Shown here: in pieces, positions 56,305-64,000 of the stretch
Layout: every line of letters starts with the position of its first letter
Numbering within the stretch: position 1 is the stretch's first letter
Source: CAIWHR01 sp963816925
GTDB taxonomy: Bacteria; Pseudomonadota; Gammaproteobacteria; Burkholderiales; Casimicrobiaceae
Length of the DNA stretch: 64,000 nt
Assembly (NCBI GenBank): GCA_963816925.1
Contig: CAWFMY010000016.1
Span: 27,360 to 91,359, forward strand
Reading direction: 5' to 3'
Position numbers and translations under genes: made by a program
The notes under the pieces: model-generated
Seen by the model: the letters and a program-made list of their open reading frames with translations, nothing else
The model's database searches: none
Told to the model about the DNA's origin: nothing

Positions 56305-57495
56305 CTACGAATCGGCGGGGATCGCCCGCACGGACAGCACGCCTTCGATCGCCGAAAGCGCCGCCACGACGCCGGCTTCCACCGGGCTGTCGACGTCGAC
56401 GAGCGTGTAGGCCATTTCGCCGCGCGACTTGTTCACCATCGTGTGGATGTTGAGGCCGGCATGCGCCATCGTGGTCGAGATCTGGCCCAGCATGTTCGGC
56501 ACGTTCGCGTTGGCGATGGCGACCCGGTGCGCGGATTCGCGCGGCATGTCGACGTTGGGAAAGTTGACCGCGTTGGCGATCGCGCCGTGCTCGAGGAATT
56601 CGCGGACCTGGTCGACGACCATCACCGCGCAATTCTCCTCCGCCTCTTCGGTCGACGCGCCGAGGTGCGGCAGCGCGACCACGCGCGGCTCGGCGAGCAG
56701 CGCGGGACTCGGGAAATCCGTGAGATACGCCTTGAGCCGGTGCGCGTGCAGCGCGGCGACAAGCGCGGCATCGTCGACCAGGCCGTCGCGCGCGAAATTG
56801 AGCAGCACCGCGCCGGACTTCATCGCGGCGATCCGCTTTGCATCGATGAGGCCGCGCGTCGCCGCCACCAGCGGCACGTGCAGCGTGACGAAGTCGGACT
56901 GCTTCAGGAGTTCCTCGACGCTGTTCGCCTTCTTCACGCTGGAAGGCAGGCGCCATGCCGCCTCGACCGTGATCTCGGGGTCGTAGCCGATGACCTTCAT
57001 GCCGAGCTTGATCGCGGTGTCGGCGACGAGGCTGCCGATCGCGCCCAGCCCCACGATGCCCAGCGTGCGCTGCGGCAGCTCGACGCCGGCGAATTGCTTC
57101 TTGCCGTCCTCGACCTGACGCTCGAGGTCGGCCGCCGTCGCGTCCAGGCCGGCAACGTAGCGCAACGCGGGAACGACGTTGCGCGCCGCGATCAGGAGCG
57201 CCGCCAGCACGAGTTCCTTGACCGCGTTGGCGTTGGCGCCCGGCGCGTTGAAGACGGGAACGCCGCGCTGCGACATCGCGGCGACGGGAATGTTGTTGGT
57301 TCCGGCACCTGCCCGCCCGATGGCCTTGACCGACGGCGGTATCGCCATGGCGTGCATGTCGTGCGAGCGCACGAGGATCGCATCGGGATGCTCGATGGTC
57401 TTGCCCACCGCGTAACGCGCCGCGGGCAGGCGGTGGAGCCCGTGCGCCGAAATCGGGTTCAGCGTGAGGACCTGGTATTTCTTCGACTCAACCAT
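56305..57495 (-). CDS. serA: D-3-phosphoglycerate dehydrogenase
   Basis: SerA makes the first step of serine synthesis (3-phosphoglycerate to phosphohydroxypyruvate, NAD-linked). The 396-residue protein has the NAD motif GIVGLGAIGSLVADTA, active-site arginine in LNFARDGLVDD, the His in LPHLGAST followed by EEAEEN, and a C-terminal ACT domain (NIHTMVNKSRGEMAYTLVDV) for serine feedback. The 'GAGTNNIP' loop is the substrate-binding signature. Its ATG overlaps the serC end by 8 bases, giving a serC-serA operon. Confidence 0.93.
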   Translation of the reverse strand: MVESKKYQVLTLNPISAHGLHRLPAARYAVGKTIEHPDAILVRSHDMHAMAIPPSVKAIGRAGAGTNNIPVAAMSQRGVPVFNAPGANANAVKELVLAALLIAARNVVPALRYVAGLDATAADLERQVEDGKKQFAGVELPQRTLGIVGLGAIGSLVADTAIKLGMKVIGYDPEITVEAAWRLPSSVKKANSVEELLKQSDFVTLHVPLVAATRGLIDAKRIAAMKSGAVLLNFARDGLVDDAALVAALHAHRLKAYLTDFPSPALLAEPRVVALPHLGASTEEAEENCAVMVVDQVREFLEHGAIANAVNFPNVDMPRESAHRVAIANANVPNMLGQISTTMAHAGLNIHTMVNKSRGEMAYTLVDVDSPVEAGVVAALSAIEGVLSVRAIPADS

Positions 57496-58567
57496 GCCGG
57501 CGCTCGAAGTCCTTCATGTACGCGACGAGCGTGCGCACGCCTTCGATCGGCATCGCGTTGTAGATCGACGCGCGCATGCCGCCCACCGCGCGGTGGCCCT
57601 TCAGCTGCACCATGCCGGCTTCCTTGGCGCCCTTGAGGAACGCCTCGTCCAGCGTTTCGTCGCGCAGCTTGAACGGAACGTTCATCCGCGAGCGGTCTTC
57701 CCGCCGGACGGAATTCGAATAGAACTCCGTGGCATCGAGGTAGTCGTACAGGAGCGCGGCCTTCTCGATGTTGCGGCGCTCGACCGCGGCGAGTCCGCCC
57801 TGCCGCTGCAACCATTCGAACACGAGCCCGGCGATGTAGATCGACCATGTCGCGGGGGTGTTGACCATCGACTCCGCCGCCGCCTGCTCCTTCCAGTGAA
57901 AGGCGGATGGCGTGATCGGCAACGCGCGGTCGAGGAGGTCGTCGCGCACGACCACGAGCGTCATGCCGGCCGTTCCCGCGTTCTTTTGCGCGCCTGCGTA
58001 GATGACGCCGAACTTCGACACGTCGATCACGCGGGACAGGATGTGCGACGACATGTCGGAGACGAGAGGAACGCTGCCGGTATCGGGTGTCCACGCATAT
58101 TCGACGCCGCCGATCGTCTCGTTCGTGCAGACGTGGACGTAGGCCGCGTCGGGGTCGAGTTGCCACGTCGCGCGCGGCGGGACATACGTGAATTGCCGGT
58201 CCTCCGCCGAAGCGGCGACCCGCGGCGCGCAGTATTTCTTCGCCTCCTTGATCGACTTCTTCGACCATTCGCCGGTGATGACATAGTCGGCGGACTTTCT
58301 GCCGCCGACGAGGTTCATCGGCACGATCGCGTTCTCGCCGATCGCGCCGCCCTGCAGGAACAGCACTTTGTAGTTCGCGGGAATCGCGAGCAGCGACCGG
58401 AAATCGGCCTCGGCTTTCGCCGCGATCGCGATGAACTCCTTGCCGCGGTGGCTCATCTCCATCACCGACATGCCGCTGCCGTGCCAGTCCGCCATCTCGG
58501 CGGCGGCCAGCTGGAGCACTTCTTCCGGCAGCACCGCGGGGCCGGCGCTGAAATTGAAAACTCGCAT
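57488..58567 (-). CDS. serC: Phosphoserine aminotransferase
   Basis: SerC transaminates 3-phosphohydroxypyruvate with glutamate to phosphoserine, using PLP. The 359-residue protein starts RVFNFSAGPAVLPEEVLQLA. It has MEMSHRGKEF, LFLQGGAIGENAIVPMNLVG, and the PLP lysine in YAGAQKNAGTAG, preceded by SDMSSHILSRVIDV. The C-terminal substrate-binding part has GHRAVGGMRASIYNAMP. It overlaps serA by 8 bases and is the first gene of the pair. Confidence 0.95.
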   Translation of the reverse strand: MRVFNFSAGPAVLPEEVLQLAAAEMADWHGSGMSVMEMSHRGKEFIAIAAKAEADFRSLLAIPANYKVLFLQGGAIGENAIVPMNLVGGRKSADYVITGEWSKKSIKEAKKYCAPRVAASAEDRQFTYVPPRATWQLDPDAAYVHVCTNETIGGVEYAWTPDTGSVPLVSDMSSHILSRVIDVSKFGVIYAGAQKNAGTAGMTLVVVRDDLLDRALPITPSAFHWKEQAAAESMVNTPATWSIYIAGLVFEWLQRQGGLAAVERRNIEKAALLYDYLDATEFYSNSVRREDRSRMNVPFKLRDETLDEAFLKGAKEAGMVQLKGHRAVGGMRASIYNAMPIEGVRTLVAYMKDFERRHG

Positions 58568-58744
58568 GGGAGATGCCTGCTTTCGAGAATGGGCGGGGCA
58601 ACGGAAGCTTTCCGGCAGCCGGCCTCGCAATGAGGGCACGACCTGATGTGCATATTCTACCAAGGTCGCAGGAGCCGCTATCCCGCGCCGCGAACGTTGC
58701 GCGATAATGCGCGCATCCGACGCCACTTTCCCGGGGGAAGAACC

Positions 58745-59758
58745 GTGACCGACAATGAATGCCTCGAACGTTCGCCACGCCGCGCGTTTCTTGCCGCGGT
58801 GGCCAAAGCGGGCGCGATCGGCCTTGCGTTGCTCGCGCCGCCGCTGCGTGCGCAAAGCGGCTATCCCAACAAGCCGATCAAGCTCATCGCGCCGGTGCAG
58901 CCCGGCGGCGGCGTCGACCTCGTCGCGCGCACGATCGGCGACCGCCTCGGCCGGGCGCTCGGGCAGCCGATCGTCGTCGAGAACATGAGCGGCGGGGGCG
59001 GCGTCGTCGGCTCCCTTGCCGCCGCGCGCGCGGCGCCGGACGGCTACACGCTGATGGTGGGGTACGTCGGCACCCACGGCACCAATCCGGCGGTCCGCAA
59101 GCTACCCTACGACGCGATCCGCGATTTCACGCCGATCGCGATGGTGGGCGGCACGCCCAACGTGCTCGTCGTCTCGCCATCGCTGCCGGTCGCCACGCTG
59201 CGCGATCTCATCGCGTACGCAAAGGCGAATCCCGGCAAGCTGTCCTACGGCTCGTCGGGCCCCGGCACGCTCACGCATCTCGCCATGGAGCAGTTGAAGG
59301 TCGCGGCCGATCTCGACGTCGTGCACATTCCGTATCGCGGCATCGGCCCGGCGTTCGTCGACTTGCTGGGCGGCCAGACACAGATCATGTTTCCCGGCCT
59401 CGCGGCCGCCCTGCCCCACATCAAGGCCGGCAAGGTGAAGCCGCTGGCGGTGACCGGCACCCGGCGCCATCCGCTGCTGCCCGATGTACCGACGTTCACC
59501 GAGGCGGGCTTTCCAGGATTCGACGGCGTGCAGTGGTACGGGATCGTCGGCCCCGCGAACATGCCGGCGCCGATCGTCAAGCGGCTCAACGAGGAGATCG
59601 ACAAGCTGCTGCAGAATCCGGAGCTCGCCGAGCGGCTGTCGGGCGAAGCGCTCGAGCCGATGCCGATGTCGCCCGAGGCGTTCGGCCGCTACATCCGCGA
59701 CGACATCGCGCGCTGGACGAAGCTCGCGAACGAACGGCACATCGAAGTCAAAGACTGA
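58745..59758 (+). CDS. Bug-type tripartite tricarboxylate transporter receptor
   Basis: The 337-residue protein (GTG 58745, GGGGG-AAG upstream) has an N-terminal export signal with paired arginines (ERSPRRAFLAAVAKAGAIGL, Tat-like). The Bug fold follows: YPNKPIKLIAPVQPGGGVDL, IVVENMSGGGGVVGS, LRDLIAYAKANPGKLSYGSS, HIPYRGIGPAFVDLLGGQTQ. Such receptors bind carboxylates or aromatic acids in the periplasm. No membrane TctAB partners are adjacent. It precedes the MmgE/PrpD gene by 28 bases, which suggests a shared substrate, perhaps a C4-C6 carboxylate. Confidence 0.92.
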   Translation: MTDNECLERSPRRAFLAAVAKAGAIGLALLAPPLRAQSGYPNKPIKLIAPVQPGGGVDLVARTIGDRLGRALGQPIVVENMSGGGGVVGSLAAARAAPDGYTLMVGYVGTHGTNPAVRKLPYDAIRDFTPIAMVGGTPNVLVVSPSLPVATLRDLIAYAKANPGKLSYGSSGPGTLTHLAMEQLKVAADLDVVHIPYRGIGPAFVDLLGGQTQIMFPGLAAALPHIKAGKVKPLAVTGTRRHPLLPDVPTFTEAGFPGFDGVQWYGIVGPANMPAPIVKRLNEEIDKLLQNPELAERLSGEALEPMPMSPEAFGRYIRDDIARWTKLANERHIEVKD

Positions 59759-59786
59759 GGGCTAACCGAGGGACACCGGGGCGACC

Positions 59787-61172
59787 ATGGCGCGCGACAC
59801 GAACATCACGGCGGATGCGAAGGCGCCGGCGGCAACGCAGATCCTCGCGAATTTCGTGGCCACGCATCCAGCGCGAGGCTGGAGCGACGCGGTCGAGCAT
59901 GAGGCGCAGCGGACGCTCCTCAATTATTTCGGCTGCGCGATCGGCGCGTCGAGGCATGCAACGCTCGAAGCGGCGCTCGCCGCCGTGACCGAGCTCGCGC
60001 CCGCGCCGCAAGCCACGCTCTACGGCCGCGGCGAGCGCGTCGACGCCGCGAGCGCCGCGATGCTGAACGGCATCTCGTCGCACACGTTCGACTTCGACGA
60101 TACGCACTTGAAGACGATCATCCACCCGGCCGGGCCGGTCGCCTCCGCCGCTCTGGCGCTCGCCGAACTCACGGGGGCCGGCGGACGGCAACTGGTCGAC
60201 GCGGTCGTCCTCGGCATCGAGGTGGCGTGCCGCGTCGGCAACGCGATCTATCCGGACCACTACGATCGCGGCTGGCACATCACGGGCTCCACCGGCATGC
60301 TCGGCGCGGCCGCGGCCTGTGCCCGCCTTTCGCAATTGGACGGGCAGCGGACCGCGATGGCGCTCGGAATTGCCGCATCGCAGCCGGTCGGCGTGCGCGA
60401 GCAGTTCGGGACCATGACGAAGGCGCTGCATCCGGGGGCCGCGGCTCGCGCGGGCCTCGTGTCGGCGCTGCTCGCCAAGCACGGCTACACGGCATCGCCG
60501 CGGGCGCTCGAAGCGCCGCGCGGCCTGCTGCAGACGTATTCGGCCAAATGCGACTGGCGCGAGATTACCGAGGGGCTCGGCGAGCGCTTCGAGATTTCGT
60601 TCAACACGTACAAGCCGTTCGCGTGCGGCGTCGTGATCCATCCGGCGATCGACGGCTGCGTGCAGCTGCGCAGTGCGCACGGGCTCGCCGCGGCGGACGT
60701 CGAGCGCGTGGACCTCCGCGTCCATCCGCTCGTGCTCGAGCTGACCGGCAAGACGGCGCCCCGCACGGGGCTCGAAGGCAAATTCAGCGTCTATCACGCA
60801 TGCGCGGCGGGGCTCGTCTTCGGCCGGGCGGGCGAAGGCGAGTTCGCCGATGACGTGGTCGCACGGGAGGACCTGGTCGCGCTGCGCGGACGCGTCCACG
60901 CGACGGTCGACCCGGCGATCGGCGAGGCCGCCGCGGACGTGACGATTCGCTGCACGGACGGTCGCACGCTCCATTGCGCGGTCGCGCACGCGGTCGGCAG
61001 CCTCGAGCGGCCCATGAGCGACGACGACCTCGCGCGCAAGTTCCGCGGCCTCGTCGATCCGGTGCTGGGCGCCGATCGCGCAACGCAGGTGCAGGCGCTG
61101 TGCGCGCGCCTGGGCAGCATGCCGGATCTGCGCGCGCTGTTCAGTTCCGTCCGATCCGGGACCCCGTCGTGA
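59787..61172 (+). CDS. MmgE/PrpD-family protein (methylcitrate dehydratase-like)
   Basis: The 461-residue enzyme resembles 2-methylcitrate dehydratase and cis-aconitate decarboxylase-type proteins. LNYFGCAIGASRHATLEAAL, AAMLNGISSHTFDFDDTHLK and TGSTGMLGAAAACARLSQLD are characteristic, and FNTYKPFACGVVIHPAIDGC contains the conserved Lys-Pro-Phe/Cys segment near the active site. Without the propionate pathway genes (prpB, prpC) nearby the substrate remains open. It forms an operon with the Bug receptor and the NnrU-like gene, overlapping the latter by 4 bases. Confidence 0.9.
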   Translation: MARDTNITADAKAPAATQILANFVATHPARGWSDAVEHEAQRTLLNYFGCAIGASRHATLEAALAAVTELAPAPQATLYGRGERVDAASAAMLNGISSHTFDFDDTHLKTIIHPAGPVASAALALAELTGAGGRQLVDAVVLGIEVACRVGNAIYPDHYDRGWHITGSTGMLGAAAACARLSQLDGQRTAMALGIAASQPVGVREQFGTMTKALHPGAAARAGLVSALLAKHGYTASPRALEAPRGLLQTYSAKCDWREITEGLGERFEISFNTYKPFACGVVIHPAIDGCVQLRSAHGLAAADVERVDLRVHPLVLELTGKTAPRTGLEGKFSVYHACAAGLVFGRAGEGEFADDVVAREDLVALRGRVHATVDPAIGEAAADVTIRCTDGRTLHCAVAHAVGSLERPMSDDDLARKFRGLVDPVLGADRATQVQALCARLGSMPDLRALFSSVRSGTPS

Positions 61173-61735
61173 CCCTGCTTGCCGCCGGCCTGATCCTGTT
61201 TCTGGGCATTCACCTGGCGCCGGTCGTGCCGCCGCTGCGCGATGCGCTCGCCGCGCGCCTCGGCGCCAACGGCTACAAGGGCGCGTTCACGATCCTGTCG
61301 CTCGCGGGTCTGGTGCTGATCGTCGTCGGCTACCGCGCCGCAGGCCCCGGCGAACAGCTCTTTGCGCCTCTTCCGGCCGCGATCGCCATCGCGCCGTATG
61401 CGATGGCCGCGTCGTTCGTGCTGCTCGCCGCGGCGAACATGCGCACGCATATCCGGAAGACGCTGAAGCACCCGATGCTGCTCGGCGTCATCCTCTGGTC
61501 AGCGGTTCACCTGTGCGCGAACGGCGACACGCGCGGCACCGTGCTGTTCGGCGCGTTCCTCGCGTGGGCGCTCGTCGACCTCGCCTCGGCGGTGAGCCGC
61601 AATGCGGTGAAGGAATTCGAGCCCGTCGCGCGGCAGGACGTCATCGCGATCGTCGCCGGCATCGTGCTCTCGCTCCTGGTCATGACCTTTCACCTCGCGC
61701 TCTTCGGCGTGAGGGTGATTTCGTTCGGCTTCTAG
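61169..61735 (+). CDS. NnrU-family membrane protein
   Basis: The 188-residue integral membrane protein (GTG 61169, GTGA overlap with the preceding stop) has about five membrane helices. It begins TLLAAGLILFLGIHLAPVVP and contains the family motifs GYKGAFTILSLAGLVLIVVG and HIRKTLKHPMLLGVILWSAV. NnrU-like proteins relate to nitric-oxide metabolism and to heme/isoprenoid membrane enzymes. No denitrification genes are near, so the role is unclear. It converges on the next gene with a 4-base overlap. Confidence 0.87.
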   Translation: MTLLAAGLILFLGIHLAPVVPPLRDALAARLGANGYKGAFTILSLAGLVLIVVGYRAAGPGEQLFAPLPAAIAIAPYAMAASFVLLAAANMRTHIRKTLKHPMLLGVILWSAVHLCANGDTRGTVLFGAFLAWALVDLASAVSRNAVKEFEPVARQDVIAIVAGIVLSLLVMTFHLALFGVRVISFGF

Positions 61736-62916
61736 CCGGATACCGGCGGCAACGGCGCGACATCCACCCAGCCGCCGGTTCGCTGCGAGGCGAGGCACGC
61801 CTCGATGAAGGCCATCGTGTGCGCGCCGTCCTCGATGCGCGGATAGGGCAGCCGCGGGAGGGTCTCGCCCAGCGCCAGCGCCATCCGCTCCTGCGCCACT
61901 TCGTTGTAGATGTTCGCGAACGCCTCGCGCAGGCCCTCGGGATGCCCGCGCGGCGAGCGTCCGGCGGCGATGACGTCCGGCGGCAGGAACGGATCGCCGC
62001 GGCCGACCACGCGCACGGGCTCGCCCTGCAGCGCAACGCGAAGGTAGCTCGGCTCGCGATGCGACCAGTCGAGCATCCCTTTTTCGCCGTAGACGGAAAG
62101 CCGGATGTCGTTCTCCCCGCCCGCCGCCGCCTGGGTCACCGTGAAGGTGCCGCGCACGCCGCGCTCGAATTCGATCATCGCCGACGTGTAGTCGATGACC
62201 TTGCGTCCCGGCAACAGCGCCACCGCGTCGGCGCAGAGGCGCTCGGCGCGAAGGCCGGAGACGAAGCACGCGAGGTGCTGGGCGTGGCAGCCGATCGCGC
62301 TCATCACCAGCGCCTGCCCGCTCCGCTTGGCATCGAGAATCCAGCGCAGCCGGTTCGTCTGCGGCCCGTCCTCGAGGCGCGTCGCGAGGCCGCTCTGGAT
62401 GTACTCGACCCGCACGAGCCGGAGATCGCCCAGCGTGCCATCGCGCACCAGCGCTTGCGCATGGCGCGTCATCGGATAGGCGGAGTAGGCATGCGCGACG
62501 GCGAACAGGCGCCCCCGCTTCCGCGTCCGCGCGACCAGGTCGCAGGCTTCGCGGAAATCGTGCGTGACCGGCTTGTCGCAGATGACGTCGAGGCCCGCGT
62601 CGAGCGCAGCCTTCGCGACCGCATAGTGGGTGTCGTTCGGCGTCATGATCGCGACGCCGTCGATGGGGTCGTTGCGCCGGGGCTCGCTTTCCAGCATCTC
62701 GGCCAGGTCGCCGTAACTGCGGGCGGCATCGAATCCCATGGCTGCGCCGTTCGCGCGCGAGCGCGCCGGATCGCTGGAGAACACGCCGGCCACGGCCTGC
62801 CAGGCACCGTCGAGCTCCGCGGCGGTGCGATGCATCTTGCCGATCCAGGACTCGGGACCGCCGCCGACGATGCCCAAGCGCAATCGGCGCCCGAAACGCT
62901 CCCTCAATCCACCCAT
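61732..62916 (-). CDS. Gfo/Idh/MocA-family NAD(P)-dependent oxidoreductase
   Basis: The 394-residue protein has the N-terminal Rossmann motif RLRLGIVGGGPESWIGKMHR and the family signature VICDKPVTHDFREACDLVAR (catalytic Lys-Pro). The C-terminal beta-sheet substrate domain has GTFTVTQAAAGGENDIRLSV, YGEKGMLDWSHREPSYLRV and AFIEACLASQRTGGWVDVAP. It probably oxidises a sugar or inositol. The gene is single and convergent with the NnrU gene. Confidence 0.9.
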   Translation of the reverse strand: MGGLRERFGRRLRLGIVGGGPESWIGKMHRTAAELDGAWQAVAGVFSSDPARSRANGAAMGFDAARSYGDLAEMLESEPRRNDPIDGVAIMTPNDTHYAVAKAALDAGLDVICDKPVTHDFREACDLVARTRKRGRLFAVAHAYSAYPMTRHAQALVRDGTLGDLRLVRVEYIQSGLATRLEDGPQTNRLRWILDAKRSGQALVMSAIGCHAQHLACFVSGLRAERLCADAVALLPGRKVIDYTSAMIEFERGVRGTFTVTQAAAGGENDIRLSVYGEKGMLDWSHREPSYLRVALQGEPVRVVGRGDPFLPPDVIAAGRSPRGHPEGLREAFANIYNEVAQERMALALGETLPRLPYPRIEDGAHTMAFIEACLASQRTGGWVDVAPLPPVSG

Positions 62917-63108
62917 GCCGCCTCCCGCATTCGTGACGCGGCAAGCTTAGCAGACGACGTCGTCATGCCTGAATGAGCGGATCCGCGACCCATCGCCGCG
63001 CTGCACTGCACGATGTGCGCCGGCGGGCGCCGGCGTATGATGAATCGGTCCGCTGCGGCTCGGCCTCGATTGCGCCGCGCGACCCACAAAACTGAAAGGA
63101 CACGCACC

Positions 63109-63333
63109 ATGGCGAAGAAGAGCGCGGGCGATGGCGTCTATCGGATCACCGAAGTGATCGGCACCAGCACCAAATCCTGGGAGGACGCCGCGACGAACGC
63201 AGTCTCCGCGGCAAGCAAGACGCTGCGCGATTTGCGTGTCGCTGAAATCGGCAAGCTCGACATGAAAGTCGAAGGCGGCAAGGTCGTCGCTTTCCGCGCG
63301 CGCGTCCAGCTGTCGTTCAAGTACGAGCGCTGA
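63109..63333 (+). CDS. Dodecin (flavin-binding protein)
   Basis: The 74-residue protein from ATG 63109 has the dodecin pattern: VYRITEVIGTSTKSWEDAAT with the conserved tryptophan that stacks on flavin, AVSAASKTLRDLRVAEIGKL, and a C-terminal VVAFRARVQLSFKYER strand. Dodecins assemble into 12-mers that store FMN/FAD or CoA in the cytoplasm. The frame extends upstream to 63013 without protein character. A terminator follows 15 bases after the stop. Confidence 0.95.
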   Translation: MAKKSAGDGVYRITEVIGTSTKSWEDAATNAVSAASKTLRDLRVAEIGKLDMKVEGGKVVAFRARVQLSFKYER

Positions 63334-63347
63334 CGCCAACCTGGGGG

Positions 63348-63369
63348 CGCCCGTGCAAAACGGGCGTTT
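63348..63369 (+). terminator. Rho-independent terminator after dodecin gene
   Basis: CGCCCGT (63348-63354) pairs with ACGGGCG (63360-63366) across a 5-base loop, followed by a TTT run (63367-63369). Its position 15 bases after the dodecin stop fits an intrinsic terminator. The remainder of the gap to 63602 shows nothing else beyond the ribosome-binding site GGAGG of the next gene. Confidence 0.7.
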
Positions 63370-63601
63370 CGCAGCGAATCGGCGGGGCTTGGGCGGCCCT
63401 CGCGGACCGCCTGTCTGAAACGCGTCCCGCATCAGGCGACACGTTGCGTCGGGTTGTTGCATCCGCAGCGGACCCGCCGCGCGCTAAACTAGACGCACGA
63501 TCGCTCGGTAGTCGACCAGGAACAGCCGCCGCGTCCCGAGCGGCAGGTTGCCGGTTCGATTTCGTTCCCGGGCCCCAAGGCTGACCTGATCGGAGGTCGA
63601 C

Positions 63602-63994
63602 ATGCACCACTACGGCATCAGCGCGATTCACTGGAATGCGAACCTCGACGAAATCGACGAGGTGATGTTGCATAAATTCGTGCGGCACGACCACGAGGGC
63701 GCTTTTGTCATCAAAACCGGTGAGCCGACCTGGATCGCCGATGTCGTGCAGCTCATTCGCGGCGGCGACATCGTCTGGGTGCTCGTGTCCGTCGGTGGGG
63801 ACCGCTATCAAAATACCGACCATGTCGGCGTCAACGTCAAACGCGCCCAGCACGCCTACCTCTACAGCTGCAGGAGAGACGGCACGCCGACCGACACGCT
63901 GGCCCGGCTGCCGCGTTACCACAGCGCGGAGGATCCGCCCCCCACGCTATCCGACGAAGTCGGCAGACCGGCCGGCCGGGCACGTCACCCCTGA
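63602..63994 (+). CDS. Small protein, possible DUF3892 domain
   Basis: The 130-residue product (ATG 63602, GGAGG upstream) begins HHYGISAIHWNANLDEIDEV and contains WIADVVQLIRGGDIVWVLVS, a layout like DUF3892 domains. The tail is Pro/Ala/Arg-rich. No signal peptide; probably cytoplasmic. Function unknown. It stops 6 bases before the window end. Confidence 0.6.
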   Translation: MHHYGISAIHWNANLDEIDEVMLHKFVRHDHEGAFVIKTGEPTWIADVVQLIRGGDIVWVLVSVGGDRYQNTDHVGVNVKRAQHAYLYSCRRDGTPTDTLARLPRYHSAEDPPPTLSDEVGRPAGRARHP

Positions 63995-64000
63995 GGCCCG

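Overview
The window is a GC-rich chromosomal stretch from a Betaproteobacterium, most likely Burkholderiales-like. The pointers are two tripartite-tricarboxylate (Bug-type) receptors, DUF1028 inside a dipeptide-ABC operon, an NnrU-family protein, MmgE/PrpD and the secreted beta-helix proteins. Coding density is high. I see no tRNA, rRNA, CRISPR array or insertion sequence. This looks like a draft or metagenome-type consensus, because many genes that are clearly real are broken by single-base frameshifts.

Layout. 0-9 kb holds an envelope and signalling cluster: a crystallin/glycine-zipper protein, two secreted CsgG/FlgT-like proteins, a membrane Ser/Thr kinase whose periplasmic part has the same flavour, a convergent nucleotide cyclase with an FHA domain, a GST, and a relic of a second cyclase. 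9-18.6 kb is housekeeping and stress: 1-Cys peroxiredoxin, beta-helix protein, a junction of two truncated genes (Bug receptor and TetR), secreted MsrA, lipoprotein methyltransferase, GST, a solute-binding lipoprotein, a ClpX-like ATPase lacking the zinc domain, and a pyridine nucleotide-disulfide oxidoreductase. 18.6-25 kb is a complete dipeptide ABC operon with DUF1028. 25-33 kb is mixed: GNAT, VWA protein, M14 carboxypeptidase, a second family-5 solute-binding protein, CBS protein and secreted proteins. 33-39 kb runs from a trypsin-like protease through MoxR, DUF58 and VWA directly into a cobalt-type nitrile hydratase operon (alpha, beta, accessory). 39-46 kb has an amino-acid-type binding protein, a second beta-helix protein, and an iron/phosphonate-type ABC operon translationally coupled to deoC. 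46.6-54.6 kb (minus strand) is a coupled operon of hybrid histidine kinase, GMC oxidoreductase, alpha/beta hydrolase and PhoD-like phosphatase; the last three are riddled with frameshifts. 54.8-64 kb has a LuxR response regulator, serC-serA, a Bug receptor-MmgE/PrpD-NnrU operon, a Gfo/Idh/MocA oxidoreductase, dodecin and a small DUF3892-like protein.

Two clusters look most like functional systems worth testing. The first is the kinase, its secreted relatives and the FHA-cyclase, which could form a phosphothreonine-to-cyclic-nucleotide envelope-sensing pathway. The second is the MoxR/DUF58/VWA module that leads into nitrile hydratase with a gap of about 13 bases, which could be a dedicated AAA+ maturation machine for the cobalt enzyme. 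Both functions are inferred from context.
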